Shown here one piece after another: positions 52,244 through 60,537 of a stretch of 61,273 bases of DNA (positions are counted from its first letter, which is position 1; every line of letters begins with the position of its first letter). The stretch comes from B46-G9 sp964548365. GTDB taxonomy: Bacteria; Desulfobacterota; DSM-4660; Desulfatiglandales; Desulfatiglandaceae. The stretch lies in contig CAZJRD010000012.1 of NCBI GenBank assembly GCA_964548365.1, positions 1-61,273 on the forward strand, written 5' to 3'. The notes beneath the pieces were generated by a model, which did no database searches, was not told where the DNA came from, and worked only from the letters and a program-made list of their open reading frames with translations. The translations under genes were made by a program, and so were the position numbers.

Positions 52244-52546
52244 ATGAAGCAAAGAAAACTTTTTGAACCGGGAACATTCGTTTCCACTTTCACGGGCCAG
52301 GCAGGGATCATCCTCTCACGGGAAGGGCTTCAGAAGGCAAAGGGAACTTATCGGGAAGGAAGACGTCCGGGCCACTATTTCGCCCCGGGATGCTGCCAGA
52401 ATCCGGATTATGTGCTCCAGGTGCCGGTCCTTTTCGAAGATTCCACCTTTGATATTATGCGGGCCATGAATATCAGGAAAGGCGTTGATGTGCCTGCAGA
52501 AAAGCAGATCCAGTTGAAATCCCTGCTGGATGAACTCTCCGGGTGA
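52244..52546 (+). CDS. Conserved-looking hypothetical protein
   Basis: 100 residues, not recognised. It starts MKQRKLFEPGTFVSTFTGQA, is 62 bases after the AmgK-like gene on the same strand and may be in the same transcript. A pair of Cys in FAPGCCQNPDYVLQVPVLF could bind metal; the rest is soluble and charged. No signal peptide or membrane segment. Its function is unknown. Confidence 0.55.
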   Translation: MKQRKLFEPGTFVSTFTGQAGIILSREGLQKAKGTYREGRRPGHYFAPGCCQNPDYVLQVPVLFEDSTFDIMRAMNIRKGVDVPAEKQIQLKSLLDELSG

Positions 52547-52644
52547 CGTGAAAAACTTGCGAAGTTGTGATATTCATAATTACGGTAACGTATTTTATTT
52601 GTGATTTGTTCACCACGGAGTCACGGAGAGCAAAGAGAACAGCC

Positions 52645-52684
52645 TTCCTTGTTTGTTCAGAAAACATTCTGAACAAACAAGGAA
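52645..52684. repeat. Perfect 16-bp inverted repeat
   Basis: TTCCTTGTTTGTTCAG, 8-base loop AAAACATT, then CTGAACAAACAAGGAA. Could be a transcription terminator or part of a mobile element. Confidence 0.8.
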
Positions 52685-52776
52685 ACAGCACGTTTTAACG
52701 CAGAGTTTCATAGGAACGGACCGGAAGAATTCAAAAGAGATGAATGAGTTGGCTCTGGATTCCGGAACAGTTCTGT

Positions 52777-52810
52777 TTTTGTCCGATCGGGCTCTCGCGA
52801 TCGGACAAAA
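52777..52810. repeat. Perfect 13-bp inverted repeat
   Basis: TTTTGTCCGATCG, 8-base loop, then CGATCGGACAAAA. Second perfect hairpin with an 8-base loop within 100 bases of the first. Confidence 0.8.
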
Positions 52811-52927
52811 TGAGGTAAACTCTGTGGCCTCTGTGACTGTGGCAGAGAATCTGTTTCGATATTGATCAGATGAACCGGAAGGCGTTGTGTTATTGTATTG
52901 AGGAATGACTGTGCTAAGGAGAGGCTC

Positions 52928-53347
52928 ATGGAAGACTGCATCTTTTGCAAAATTGTCGCGGGTCAGATACCCTGCTTCAGGATCTATGAAGATGAAAAGG
53001 TCCTGTCCTTTCTGGACATCAACCCCATATCCGAAGGCCACGCTCTCGTAATTCCCAAGGCCCATGCCGAAAATCTGTGGGAAATTCCAGAACAAGACTT
53101 GGCAGCGGTACACATGGCCTCAAAAAAAATCATCCAGACCATGAAAGAGGTATTGAATCCTGAGGGGGTTGCATGCCTGCAATTGAACGGCAGGGGCGTG
53201 AATCAGGTAGTCATGCACTACCACCTTCACCTCATTCCACGCATCAAAGGAAGTGAACCGCTGCCGGTAAGCAGCTGGGAATTGAAACCGGGAGACCAGG
53301 ATGCCATTGCCCGCCTGGCGCAAAAAATAGCGGCAAAACTTGGGTGA
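52928..53347 (+). CDS. HIT family hydrolase/nucleotide-binding protein
   Basis: 139 residues from the ATG at 52928, which has AAGGAGAGG upstream. N-terminal CIFCKIVAG zinc site and histidine triad VMHYHLHLIPR. HIT proteins hydrolyse nucleoside phosphoramidates or dinucleotides. Substrate unknown. Upstream are two strong hairpins. A small in-frame extension of 10 codons is possible. Confidence 0.9.
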   Translation: MEDCIFCKIVAGQIPCFRIYEDEKVLSFLDINPISEGHALVIPKAHAENLWEIPEQDLAAVHMASKKIIQTMKEVLNPEGVACLQLNGRGVNQVVMHYHLHLIPRIKGSEPLPVSSWELKPGDQDAIARLAQKIAAKLG

Positions 53348-53380
53348 AAAAGGAAGCAACCGGGATATTCCGGGGGCCCC

Positions 53381-53905
53381 TTATTCAAGGAGTTCCACAT
53401 TCCAGTAAAGATAATCTCTCCAGGATTGTGGTATTTCATGGACGCCGATGGTGATCCGAAGCGCGGGAACCCACTTGGGGCGGGAAGGCTTCCTGATGAG
53501 TCTCATGCCTGCCTCCCCGGGGGTGAGCCCCCCTTTTCGGCGATTGCATTCAACACAGCAGGTGACGATATTGCGCCATTCGGTTTTTCCACCCCGGGAC
53601 CGGGGTAGGACATGGTCATAGGTGAGCTCTTCCGGGGAGGACGTTCGGCCACAATACTGACAGCGATACTTGTCCCTGGCATAGATATTCTGTCTGGAGA
53701 ATTTGACCGGTGTCTTCGGCCGTTTCACCATTCTCAGGAGGCGCACAACCGCAGGGAGCTTGACCGTAAAACTGACCGAATGGATCTCCCGGCCGTATTC
53801 TTCAAGCACCTCGACCTTGCCAAGGAAAAGGAGCGTAATCGCCTTTTTCCAATCGACAATCTTCAGGGGCTCATACGTGATATTTAACATCAGAACATTT
53901 TCCAT
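53381..53905 (-). CDS. HNH endonuclease
   Basis: 174 residues from the ATG at 53905; the frame starts seven codons earlier at TTG. C-terminal half holds an HNH motif with zinc cysteines: CQYCG, YDHVLPRSRGGKTEWRNI, then CVECNRRKGG. N-terminal region MLNITYEPLKIVDWKKAI is typical of a stand-alone HNH family of unknown role in many bacteria. Probably a DNA-repair or housekeeping nuclease rather than a restriction enzyme; no methylase is near. Transcribed divergently from transketolase. Confidence 0.88.
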   Translation of the reverse strand: MENVLMLNITYEPLKIVDWKKAITLLFLGKVEVLEEYGREIHSVSFTVKLPAVVRLLRMVKRPKTPVKFSRQNIYARDKYRCQYCGRTSSPEELTYDHVLPRSRGGKTEWRNIVTCCVECNRRKGGLTPGEAGMRLIRKPSRPKWVPALRITIGVHEIPQSWRDYLYWNVELLE

Positions 53906-54088
53906 GGGAGCAAAATCCTGCTGCAAAGGGTACCAGGTATAAACAACCCGCGAACCGTCTATTTACGGTCTACGAAAACGATTTGCGAGCAATTTAACCT
54001 AAAACAATAATAATTGCAAGAAATAAAAATTTGGATCCGGAGGGCGGAAGCCCCAAATTCAGCAATGAAAGGAGATCAAGTCAAAATT

Positions 54089-56104
54089 ATGAAGAACGAT
54101 CTGGACACCCTGTGTATCAACACCATTCGAATGCTTTGCGTGGACGCGGTTCAGCAGGCCAATTCCGGTCACCCGGGAATGCCCATGGGCGCCGCTGCCA
54201 TGGCGTATACCCTGTGGACACGATTCCTGCGTCACAACCCCCGGAATCCAAGCTGGCCGAACCGGGATCGCTTTGTCTTGTCCGCCGGGCACGGCTCCAT
54301 GCTGCTTTACAGTCTCCTTCACCTTGCCGGGTATGATCTCCCCTTGGACGAACTCAAGAATTTTCGTCAATGGGGCAGCAGGACCCCCGGCCACCCGGAA
54401 TATGGGCGCACGCCGGGTGTGGAGACGACCACCGGTCCACTTGGACAGGGCTTCTCAAACGGGGTCGGCATAGCCGTTGCCGAACGGTTCCTGGCAGCCC
54501 GCTTCAACAAACCGGGGTTTACGATCGTTGATCATCACACATACGGGATCGTCAGTGACGGAGACCTCATGGAGGGCATCTCTCACGAGGCAGCATCGCT
54601 GGCCGGACATTTGGGCCTGGGAAAGCTTATCTATCTCTACGATGACAATCATATCTCCATCGAAGGAAGCACGGATATCGCCTTTACAGAGGACCGCATG
54701 AAGCGATTTGAGGCCTATAAGTGGCATGTCCAGCAAATAGAGGACGGCAACGATCTTGTTGCAATTGCAGGTGCCATTGAGAAGGCACAGAAAGAGACCG
54801 ACAAGCCTTCCATCATTGCCGTTCGCACCCATATTGGATTCGGCAGCCCCAACAAACAGGATACCCCCAGCGCTCATGGCGAGCCCCTCGGCCCGGAAGA
54901 AGTTTTCCGCACCAAAGAGAACCTGGGATGGCCTTCTGATTCATCCTTCTTGATCCCGGAGAAAGCCTCCACCCATTTCCTGCAGGCACAGGTACGGGGA
55001 AACACAATGGAACAAGAGTGGAATGAAACCTTTCACGCCTACTCCCAGTCTTTTCCTGATCTGGCTGACACCTGGCATCGTTGGATGAGCCAAGAACTCC
55101 CGCAAGACCTGGAAAAATATTTCCCCTCTTTTCCCCCGGACCCGAAAGGGATTGCTACACGAGCAGCGTCAGGGAAGGTGCTCAATGCACTCGCCCCCCA
55201 TATCCCGAATCTGGTAGGGGGTTCGGCCGACCTTGCCCCTTCCAACAAGACCCTCATCAGCAATGAGTCAGACTTCCACGCGGGGACATATGAGGGAAGA
55301 AATATCCATTTCGGGGTGCGGGAGCATGGTATGGGTTCCATCATGAACGGCATGGCACTGCACGGCGGCCTTATCCCGTATGGCGGAACTTTCCTCATTT
55401 TTTCCGACTACATGAAACCAGCCATACGGCTGGCCGCTATGATGGGCCTGCAAATCATCTATGTCTTCACCCATGACAGCATAGGTCTGGGGGAGGATGG
55501 GCCCACCCATCAGCCCATTGAGCAACTGGCAAGCCTGCGGTCCATCCCAAATCTCATTGTTCTGCGCCCGGCAGATGCCAATGAGGTAACTCAAGTCTGG
55601 CGCATCGCGCTCCAGAGAAAAAACGGCCCTTCCGCCCTCGCCCTCACGAGGCAGAGCCTTCCCACCTTAGACCGTTCAGCCCTTGGGCCGGCAGAGTCTG
55701 TAGCAAAAGGTGGGTACATACTGAAAGATACGGATGACGGACGCCCGGAAATCATTCTCATGGCATCCGGCTCAGAGGTCCCCATTACCCTGGAAGCGGC
55801 CCGGGAACTGGAAAAGCAGAAAATCAAAGCCAGGGTAGTCAACATGGTGTCGTGGGAGTTGTTTGATGAACAACCGATCGATTACAGGGAATCAGTCCTG
55901 CCCGAAAAGGTCAGCGCCCGGGTGTCTCTCGAGGCAGGATGCACCCAAGGATGGCAGAAATATACAGGTGCAGGAGGGGTTGTTCTGGGGATTGATCACT
56001 TCGGAGCCTCCGCGCCCTTTCAGAAGCTTTATGAGGAATTCGGAATCACGGCAAAAAATATGGTGAAAACAGGCCTTCAACTCCTTGAACGCAAGCGAAG
56101 GTAG
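54089..56104 (+). CDS. tkt: Transketolase
   Basis: 671 residues from the ATG at 54089; ATGs at 54065 and 54014 are alternatives, and the ribosome site (AAAGGAG) is not ideally placed for any of them. TPP-dependent enzyme of the pentose phosphate cycle: QQANSGHPGMPMGAAAMA, GDGDLMEGISHEA (TPP/Mg motif region), SIGLGEDGPTHQPIEQL and an intact C-terminal domain. Single gene, no other pentose phosphate genes here. Confidence 0.93.
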   Translation: MKNDLDTLCINTIRMLCVDAVQQANSGHPGMPMGAAAMAYTLWTRFLRHNPRNPSWPNRDRFVLSAGHGSMLLYSLLHLAGYDLPLDELKNFRQWGSRTPGHPEYGRTPGVETTTGPLGQGFSNGVGIAVAERFLAARFNKPGFTIVDHHTYGIVSDGDLMEGISHEAASLAGHLGLGKLIYLYDDNHISIEGSTDIAFTEDRMKRFEAYKWHVQQIEDGNDLVAIAGAIEKAQKETDKPSIIAVRTHIGFGSPNKQDTPSAHGEPLGPEEVFRTKENLGWPSDSSFLIPEKASTHFLQAQVRGNTMEQEWNETFHAYSQSFPDLADTWHRWMSQELPQDLEKYFPSFPPDPKGIATRAASGKVLNALAPHIPNLVGGSADLAPSNKTLISNESDFHAGTYEGRNIHFGVREHGMGSIMNGMALHGGLIPYGGTFLIFSDYMKPAIRLAAMMGLQIIYVFTHDSIGLGEDGPTHQPIEQLASLRSIPNLIVLRPADANEVTQVWRIALQRKNGPSALALTRQSLPTLDRSALGPAESVAKGGYILKDTDDGRPEIILMASGSEVPITLEAARELEKQKIKARVVNMVSWELFDEQPIDYRESVLPEKVSARVSLEAGCTQGWQKYTGAGGVVLGIDHFGASAPFQKLYEEFGITAKNMVKTGLQLLERKRR

Positions 56105-56273
56105 TGGTTCATGTTGGTTTGCTCAGAGGCTGGTAGACTGTTCAGGGCCGCCCAGCCTTCAACCGATCCATTTTCAGCCTAAATGCCCATAGTCTGTTTA
56201 CCTGGGTAGTTACAAAAAGAGAGTGGCGCAGCTTCAGGGTCCGAGGCTGCATCACGTCGAAAAATCCTCCATT

Positions 56274-56453
56274 CTATGCCTTTCTTCCGGAGTTCTTCCT
56301 TCCGAAGAGAACGTATCCACATCCGATTGCCACGAGAATTTCCCATATCCAAACCGCGATCCATGAATGTGTGAGATTCCAGAGAGCCCCTCCAATCACA
56401 AACCCCGGGACCATCACGACAATAAGTATACCGAGTTTCCTGGGCAGATCCAT
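56274..56453 (-). CDS. Small two-helix membrane protein
   Basis: 59 residues from the ATG at 56453, with GGAGG nine bases upstream; the frame extends 12 codons to another ATG. Two membrane segments (LGILIVVMVPGFVIGGALW, then AVWIWEILVAIGCGYVLF) and a basic C-terminus. It follows ttcA by 61 bases on the same strand. Size and topology resemble small AtpI/AtpZ-like membrane proteins but no ATP synthase genes are nearby; function unknown. Confidence 0.6.
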   Translation of the reverse strand: MDLPRKLGILIVVMVPGFVIGGALWNLTHSWIAVWIWEILVAIGCGYVLFGRKNSGRKA

Positions 56454-56550
56454 TTCGAGTTCCTCCGTTTCGGTCCTTTTTCTATTCATGAAGAGAGATC
56501 TTGCTCCTCATCTTTACGGGCCGGATTATATGCAAGAAAAACCTTTCCGG

Positions 56551-57285
56551 TCAAGACTTTAAAGAAGTAGGCAGATACTCCGGCTTTACATTGTGTAACG
56601 CATGAAAAATATTCCCTTTTATCTTTCTGTTCGAATGATAGAACTGGGCCAGCATTTGTTTGATATCTTCCCGCCGCGACCTGCCTGCCGTGGGGCACCC
56701 AAGGCGGATCTCCGGCCAATTCATGGACCGTGCGAACCGGTGGATGGTCTGTTCATCAAGCAGATACAGAGGCCGTATAACGGTTAAGGTGTTATCAAAA
56801 AACGGCTGGACCGGTAACATGGTACTGAGAGAGGCACCGTAAAACACATTCAGGAAAAAAGTCTCGATGAGGTCGTCCTTATGATGGCCGAATGCCAGGA
56901 CTCTGCACCCGAGGTCCCTTGCGGCCTCGAACAGTGCTTTCCGTCGCAGCCGCGAGCAGAGAAAGCAAGGATTTTCACGATTTTCAGGGCTGTGCGCCAT
57001 GGGTCCAATCCGGGTCCGGATTATCCGGTAGTCAAACCCTTCCCCTTCCAGGAAATTCTCGACTTTATCTGTTCCGTCCCCTCCAAAGCCCGGATCAACA
57101 TGGATTGCTGTTATGCGGTAGTTGATAGGGATCCGCCTGATCCGATCCCTGAGGAGCCACAGCAGGCTCAAGCTATCGCCCCCTCCTGAAACGGCCACAA
57201 GGACATGATCACCATCTCGAATCATCTGGTGGCGATGGATCGCCTTCCCCATCAGCCGTTTCATTTCCTTTGCCGCATAACTCAT
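56551..57285 (-). CDS. ttcA: tRNA 2-thiocytidine biosynthesis protein TtcA
   Basis: 244 residues. N-type ATP pyrophosphatase with PP-loop VAVSGGGDSLSLLWLLRD, CFLCSRLRRKALFEAA (cysteines of the Fe-S site) and HHKDDLIETFFLNVFYGASL. It thiolates C32 of tRNAs using a [4Fe-4S] cluster. It is longer than the ribosome-linked TilS type and lacks its C-terminal domain. First gene of a small operon with a membrane peptide. Confidence 0.9.
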   Translation of the reverse strand: MSYAAKEMKRLMGKAIHRHQMIRDGDHVLVAVSGGGDSLSLLWLLRDRIRRIPINYRITAIHVDPGFGGDGTDKVENFLEGEGFDYRIIRTRIGPMAHSPENRENPCFLCSRLRRKALFEAARDLGCRVLAFGHHKDDLIETFFLNVFYGASLSTMLPVQPFFDNTLTVIRPLYLLDEQTIHRFARSMNWPEIRLGCPTAGRSRREDIKQMLAQFYHSNRKIKGNIFHALHNVKPEYLPTSLKS

Positions 57286-57596
57286 AGAAACAACTTCCTT
57301 AGTGCACCGTTTCGCAATTACACCAACACATTGAGTCCCTGCAGGCAGGGAACCGGCATATTCCCTCTGCTACGCTCGCTTCGCCGTCCATGGCTCCGCT
57401 CACTGCGGATGTCGACCCTTTCCCGCCCATGGCGGGACTCCAGGGCCGACATGACGCCGCTCCGGGAACATCCCGTTCCCCTGCCTTCCCGGAAGCCGCA
57501 TTTTTGGTAGCATTGAAATACGTTAGCGTATTTACGAATCAATGGACTTAGCTTCCAGCCTCCGTTACTCGCGTTCAGCTTTTTACTCATACCCTA
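57286..57596. other. Repeat-rich intergenic region
   Basis: About 310 bases between ttcA and the YggS gene. It holds a hairpin-forming stretch (CCCGCCCATGGCGGG) resembling part of the multi-hairpin element and, at 57497-57553, a copy of the AAATACG/CGTATTT hairpin repeat. An open frame on the minus strand covers this repeat sequence but has no recognisable family. Confidence 0.6.
57497..57553 (+). repeat. AAATACG hairpin repeat, copy 1
   Basis: GCATTTTTGGTAGCATTG, AAATACG TTAG CGTATTT (7-bp perfect stem), ACGAATCAATGGACTTAGC. Matches the minus strand of 61218-61273 except for a few bases. Confidence 0.75.
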
Positions 57597-58256
57597 TCAC
57601 CCATAGTGCCGCTCGCCGAAAATCCTTGTTCCGATCCTGACCAGGTTTGCCCCTTCCTCCAGGGCCACCTTGTAAGAATTGGACATGCCCATGGAAAGAT
57701 ACTTCATCTCCACGCCGGGGATCTTCAGGTCGGCTATCTCTTGAAACAGCTTCCTGGTAATCTGGAAATACGGTCGGGCATCCTCGGGGTCCCCGGTAAA
57801 CGGCCCCATGGTCATGAGTCCCTGCACCCGAACTTGCTCCAATGTGGCGATTTCCCGCAGCAAGGAAGCCGCACGCGAGGGAAACACCCCTGCTTTCTGC
57901 TCTTCTTCGCCACTGTTTATCTCGATGAGGATCGGCATGGTCCTGTCCAGCTTGAGGCACATTTTATCAATTTCCCTGGCAAGTTTCATGGAATCTACGG
58001 TCTCGATCATATCAAAAATCGGGACGGCCTTTTTCACCTTGTTTCGCTGCAGATGCCCGATCAGGTGCCATTTGACACGATGTCCGATGACCGCAAAGGC
58101 AGCCTCGGCTTCCTGGACATAATTTTCACCGATGACCTCCAGTCCGGCGTCTACAGCCTCCACGATTTCTTCCGGCGTCCTGGTCTTTGCCGCACCCACC
58201 AACCGAACACCGGACGGAAGTTCCTGCAGGATTCTCTTCACATTCTCGCCAATCAT
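57597..58256 (-). CDS. yggS: YggS-family PLP homeostasis protein
   Basis: 219 residues from the ATG at 58256 (GGGGG seven bases upstream); nine further codons open upstream. PLP-binding Lys in LVGAAKTRTPEEIVEAV, VIGENYVQEA, HLIGHLQRNKVKKAV, GLMTMGPFT and SMGMSNSYKVALEEGANLVR, all family motifs. It stores or delivers PLP and affects branched-chain amino acid and vitamin B6 homeostasis. Single gene. Length near the usual 230. Confidence 0.93.
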   Translation of the reverse strand: MIGENVKRILQELPSGVRLVGAAKTRTPEEIVEAVDAGLEVIGENYVQEAEAAFAVIGHRVKWHLIGHLQRNKVKKAVPIFDMIETVDSMKLAREIDKMCLKLDRTMPILIEINSGEEEQKAGVFPSRAASLLREIATLEQVRVQGLMTMGPFTGDPEDARPYFQITRKLFQEIADLKIPGVEMKYLSMGMSNSYKVALEEGANLVRIGTRIFGERHYG

Positions 58257-58349
58257 TGTGCGCCCCCTTTTCGTTTTTTCCATTCATACAGGACTTCCCC
58301 AATCCTGTAAACCCGGTTTTCTCACCGATCTTCGTCGCGAGACGGTGGA

Positions 58350-58450
58350 GAGGCCCATGAATGCAAGGCGCGTGCAGGAAAATGGCCGCAGGTGTACTGT
58401 CAAAGTACGTCGAGGTCATTTTTCAAGCGCAACGCAGCAGGCATGGGGCT
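58350..58450 (+). repeat. Long-hairpin dispersed element, copy 2
   Basis: Plus strand: AAGGCGCGTGCAGGAAAATG, GCAGGTGTACT, loop GTCAA, AGTACGTCGAGGTCATTTTT, CAAGCGCAACGC. Pairing GGAAAATGGCC/GGTCATTTTTC with a GTACT/AGTAC tip. Same block order as 20135-20255 on the minus strand. Confidence 0.6.
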
Positions 58451-58604
58451 ATCCGCCGTCACAGTCCCGCGCATCGCGGGATGATAAATCCGGGTAAGGG
58501 GCCTGCCTGGCACATCTCCCATTTCCTGCTGGACTTCCCGCCCTCGAATGGATTAACATTCATTATTCGCCATACGGAAAAAGACATTATCTCACGCCCG
58601 TCGC

Positions 58605-58642
58605 AGCGAAGCGAAGACCCCGCTATCGGGGTTCGCTTCGCT
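58605..58642. repeat. Strong GC-rich hairpin
   Basis: AGCGAAGCGAA, then CCCCG CTAT CGGGG, then TTCGCTTCGCT: an outer stem of about 10 bp and an inner 5-bp stem. It could be a terminator or a structured RNA element. Confidence 0.6.
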
Positions 58643-58823
58643 CACTTGAGACACTGAGCTGTCAGAGAGAAACAACTTGCTTTTGGTTTTTGAAACTCTG
58701 TGAGCGTTGCGGGCTGTGTGTGAGATATTTTATTAAGATCAAACGAGCCTTGGTAAAGCCTCTCATTTCAATTAGTTGCTTTCGAGCTGGTATAAATGAG
58801 GAACTGAGAATGGAGGGACGCAC

Positions 58824-59258
58824 ATGACAAGAGAAGATCGAGGACATTACGGGAAAAAACACGCTCCTGACAAAAAGATAGACCCGGCCGTTGCTGATGC
58901 CGTCAAAAACCGCGCTGTGGAGGGGAAAATGGCCTGTGCGGTAGCATTCAGCATTGCCGCAGACCTCGGAGTCGCCCCTGAGGAAGTGGGTTTCACCATT
59001 GATATACTTGAAATCAGGCTGATCAAATGCCAATTGGGCCTATTCGGGTACACTCCCCAGAAAAGCATTGTCAAACCGGCTCAAAGCGTCCCTGAAGAGA
59101 TGGAGGAATCCATTCGATCCAGTCTGATCAATGGGAAACTGCCGTGCGCTGCTGCATGGGATATCGCGACAGAGATGGGTATCGGTAAAATGGCTGTCTC
59201 ATCTGCGTGTGAAACACTGGGAGTCAAGATCAGGCCTTGCCAGCTCGGTGCCTTCTGA
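58824..59258 (+). CDS. Small protein with duplicated Cys domain
   Basis: 144 residues. Two halves are homologous: residues about 22-76 (VADAVKNRAVEGKMACAVAF ... ILEIRLIKCQLGLFG) and about 93-144 (MEESIRSSLINGKLPCAAAW ... LGVKIRPCQLGAF). Each has the pattern G-K-x-x-C-A-x-A and a C-Q-L-G-x-F ending, giving two Cys per half. The function is not known to me; the spacing of the cysteines suggests metal binding or redox. The start has GAGGGACGCAC upstream. Convergent with the HesB-like selenoprotein through the shared terminator. Confidence 0.65.
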   Translation: MTREDRGHYGKKHAPDKKIDPAVADAVKNRAVEGKMACAVAFSIAADLGVAPEEVGFTIDILEIRLIKCQLGLFGYTPQKSIVKPAQSVPEEMEESIRSSLINGKLPCAAAWDIATEMGIGKMAVSSACETLGVKIRPCQLGAF

Positions 59259-59298
59259 TCCGGGCATTCTCCGGCCGGGACAGGAAGTTACAAAAAAA

Positions 59299-59352
59299 AG
59301 GCCCCCATCCTTATTTGAAACCGCACGAGCCGGTCAGAAAAGATGGGGGCCT
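59299..59352. terminator. Terminator between convergent genes
   Basis: Perfect 11-bp stem AGGCCCCCATC / GATGGGGGCCT around a 32-base loop that itself forms a small ACCG/CGGT hairpin. Eight A precede it on the plus strand, so the minus-strand transcript ends in a T run. It terminates the selenoprotein gene and probably the plus-strand gene as well. Confidence 0.75.
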
Positions 59353-59372
59353 GGAAAAATGGTGGGAAATAC

Positions 59373-59687
59373 CTAGCAGCTGCAGCCACTCCCGCAACCG
59401 CTTCCCATACTCATATTGGATGTAATGGAAAATCCTGATCCCATTGCTGAACTTACATAATCAACCTTAATGGGTTTCACCTGATTCAACAGATTCTTTT
59501 CTACGACATATTTGATCTCGTCATGATCAAAGACTTCATCTTCATCTCTCAGCTCATCCAGAGCCATGCCCAGAGAGGGCCCGGATCAGCCACCCTGTGA
59601 CAGCACAATCCTTATGGGCGGGATCTCTTCACGATCCTTCAGAAATTCCTTTACCATTTCGTTTGCCTTCGGTGTTACTTCAAACAT
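59373..59687 (-). CDS. HesB/IscA-like selenoprotein
   Basis: 104 residues with one in-frame TGA (59586-59588) read as selenocysteine, residue 34, in SQGG-U-SGPSLGMALDE. The ATG at 59687 has AAAAAGGAGG upstream. In HesB/IscA proteins this position is the first conserved Cys; replacement by Sec is a known feature of a subgroup of HesB-like proteins. The C-terminus GSGCGSGCSC supplies further Cys ligands. Downstream of the TGA, GCCC TCTCT GGGC forms a small hairpin that could be the bacterial SECIS. It probably handles Fe-S clusters or reductive chemistry. Sec machinery genes are not in the window. Confidence 0.85.
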
Positions 59688-59817
59688 TCTATTCCTCCTT
59701 TTTAGCTCTTCTCGTCAATGTGTACTCGCTTCTTCATAACAAATACTGTAGGTCTAAGATAGGTACTCAATCTGCTTTTGTCAAATTCTTATCGTCAGGA
59801 CCGGCTAAAAAAGACCA
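59688..59817. other. Short spacer downstream of rdgB
   Basis: 130 bases holding the promoter and ribosome site of the selenoprotein; no gene. Confidence 0.4.
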
Positions 59818-60450
59818 TCAAAATGGTTCTTCTGCAAGTCTCTGTCTCAGCCAAATAAGTACCTTCTCGAATTCCTCCCGGAGCTCCGACATGGCCTTTC
59901 CCCGATGGCTCACCCTGTTTTTTTCATCTACTGAAAGTCTCGCAAATGTTTTGCCAAAAGGGGGATAATAGAAAACCGGGTCATACCCGAATCCATTGCT
60001 TCCTTGCATTTCTTCCGTAATGCTGCCTTCACAAATACCTTCATAGAGAAGGGCGGGCCCCCTTGGGACTGCAATGGCAAGAACACACACGAACCTCGCA
60101 CTTCGATCCACCACTCCCTTGAGAGCGTCCAAAAGTTTCAGGTTCCTTTCATCGTCACTGGCCTTTTCTCCCGCGTACCGTGCTGACTTGACTCCAGGAG
60201 CTCCGCCAAGGGCTGCCACCTCGAGACCCGAGTCATCCGCGATGGCTGGAAGGCCCAGTATCCTGGCGGTGTGACGTGCCTTCATGACTGCGTTGTCCTC
60301 AAAAGTCTCGCCTTCTTCAACCACGGGAGGAATGGGGCCGAAATCTTCCAGACTCTTGATCTGCACGGGAAAAGTACCAAGGAGGCGCTTGAATTCCCTG
60401 ATTTTTCCCATGTTTCTTGTGGCCAGCACAATGGGCCGGTCAACATTCAT
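59818..60450 (-). CDS. rdgB: Non-canonical purine NTP pyrophosphatase (RdgB/HAM1)
   Basis: 210 residues from the ATG at 60450 with AAAGGGGAG upstream; eight codons further are open. Motifs ATRNMGKIREFKRLLG, FEDNAVMKAR, ADDSGLEVAALGGAPGV, SARYAGE and GFGYDPVFYYPPFGKTFA. It hydrolyses dITP, ITP and XTP to protect DNA. Single gene, minus strand. Confidence 0.95.
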   Translation of the reverse strand: MNVDRPIVLATRNMGKIREFKRLLGTFPVQIKSLEDFGPIPPVVEEGETFEDNAVMKARHTARILGLPAIADDSGLEVAALGGAPGVKSARYAGEKASDDERNLKLLDALKGVVDRSARFVCVLAIAVPRGPALLYEGICEGSITEEMQGSNGFGYDPVFYYPPFGKTFARLSVDEKNRVSHRGKAMSELREEFEKVLIWLRQRLAEEPF

Positions 60451-60537
60451 GGAACTCCCCTTTTCCACAGTCATTCATGATCTCCCGAGAATCTCCACCC
60501 ATCTCATCCTGTACCGCCTCACCGCTTTCATGGAAAA

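Larger units (their letters stand above)
52547..52927. other. Intergenic region with two perfect long hairpins
   Basis: About 380 bases between the hypothetical gene and the HIT gene. It contains two perfect inverted repeats (52645-52684 and 52777-52810) and flanking CACCACGGAGTCACGGAG (about 52610) and CCTCTGTGACTGTGGCAGAG (about 52829) sequences that resemble a common dispersed repeat. No gene recognised. Confidence 0.6.
58257..58823. other. Intergenic region with a long-hairpin element
   Basis: About 570 bases without a gene. It contains long-hairpin element copy 2 (about 58350-58450), a GC-rich hairpin at 58605-58642 and a GTGTGTGAGA stretch. It carries the promoters of yggS and of the small duplicated-domain protein on the other strand. 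Confidence 0.6.

Noticed and set aside
57318..57590. 90-codon minus-strand frame
   Set aside because: It consists of dispersed hairpin repeat and palindromic sequence.
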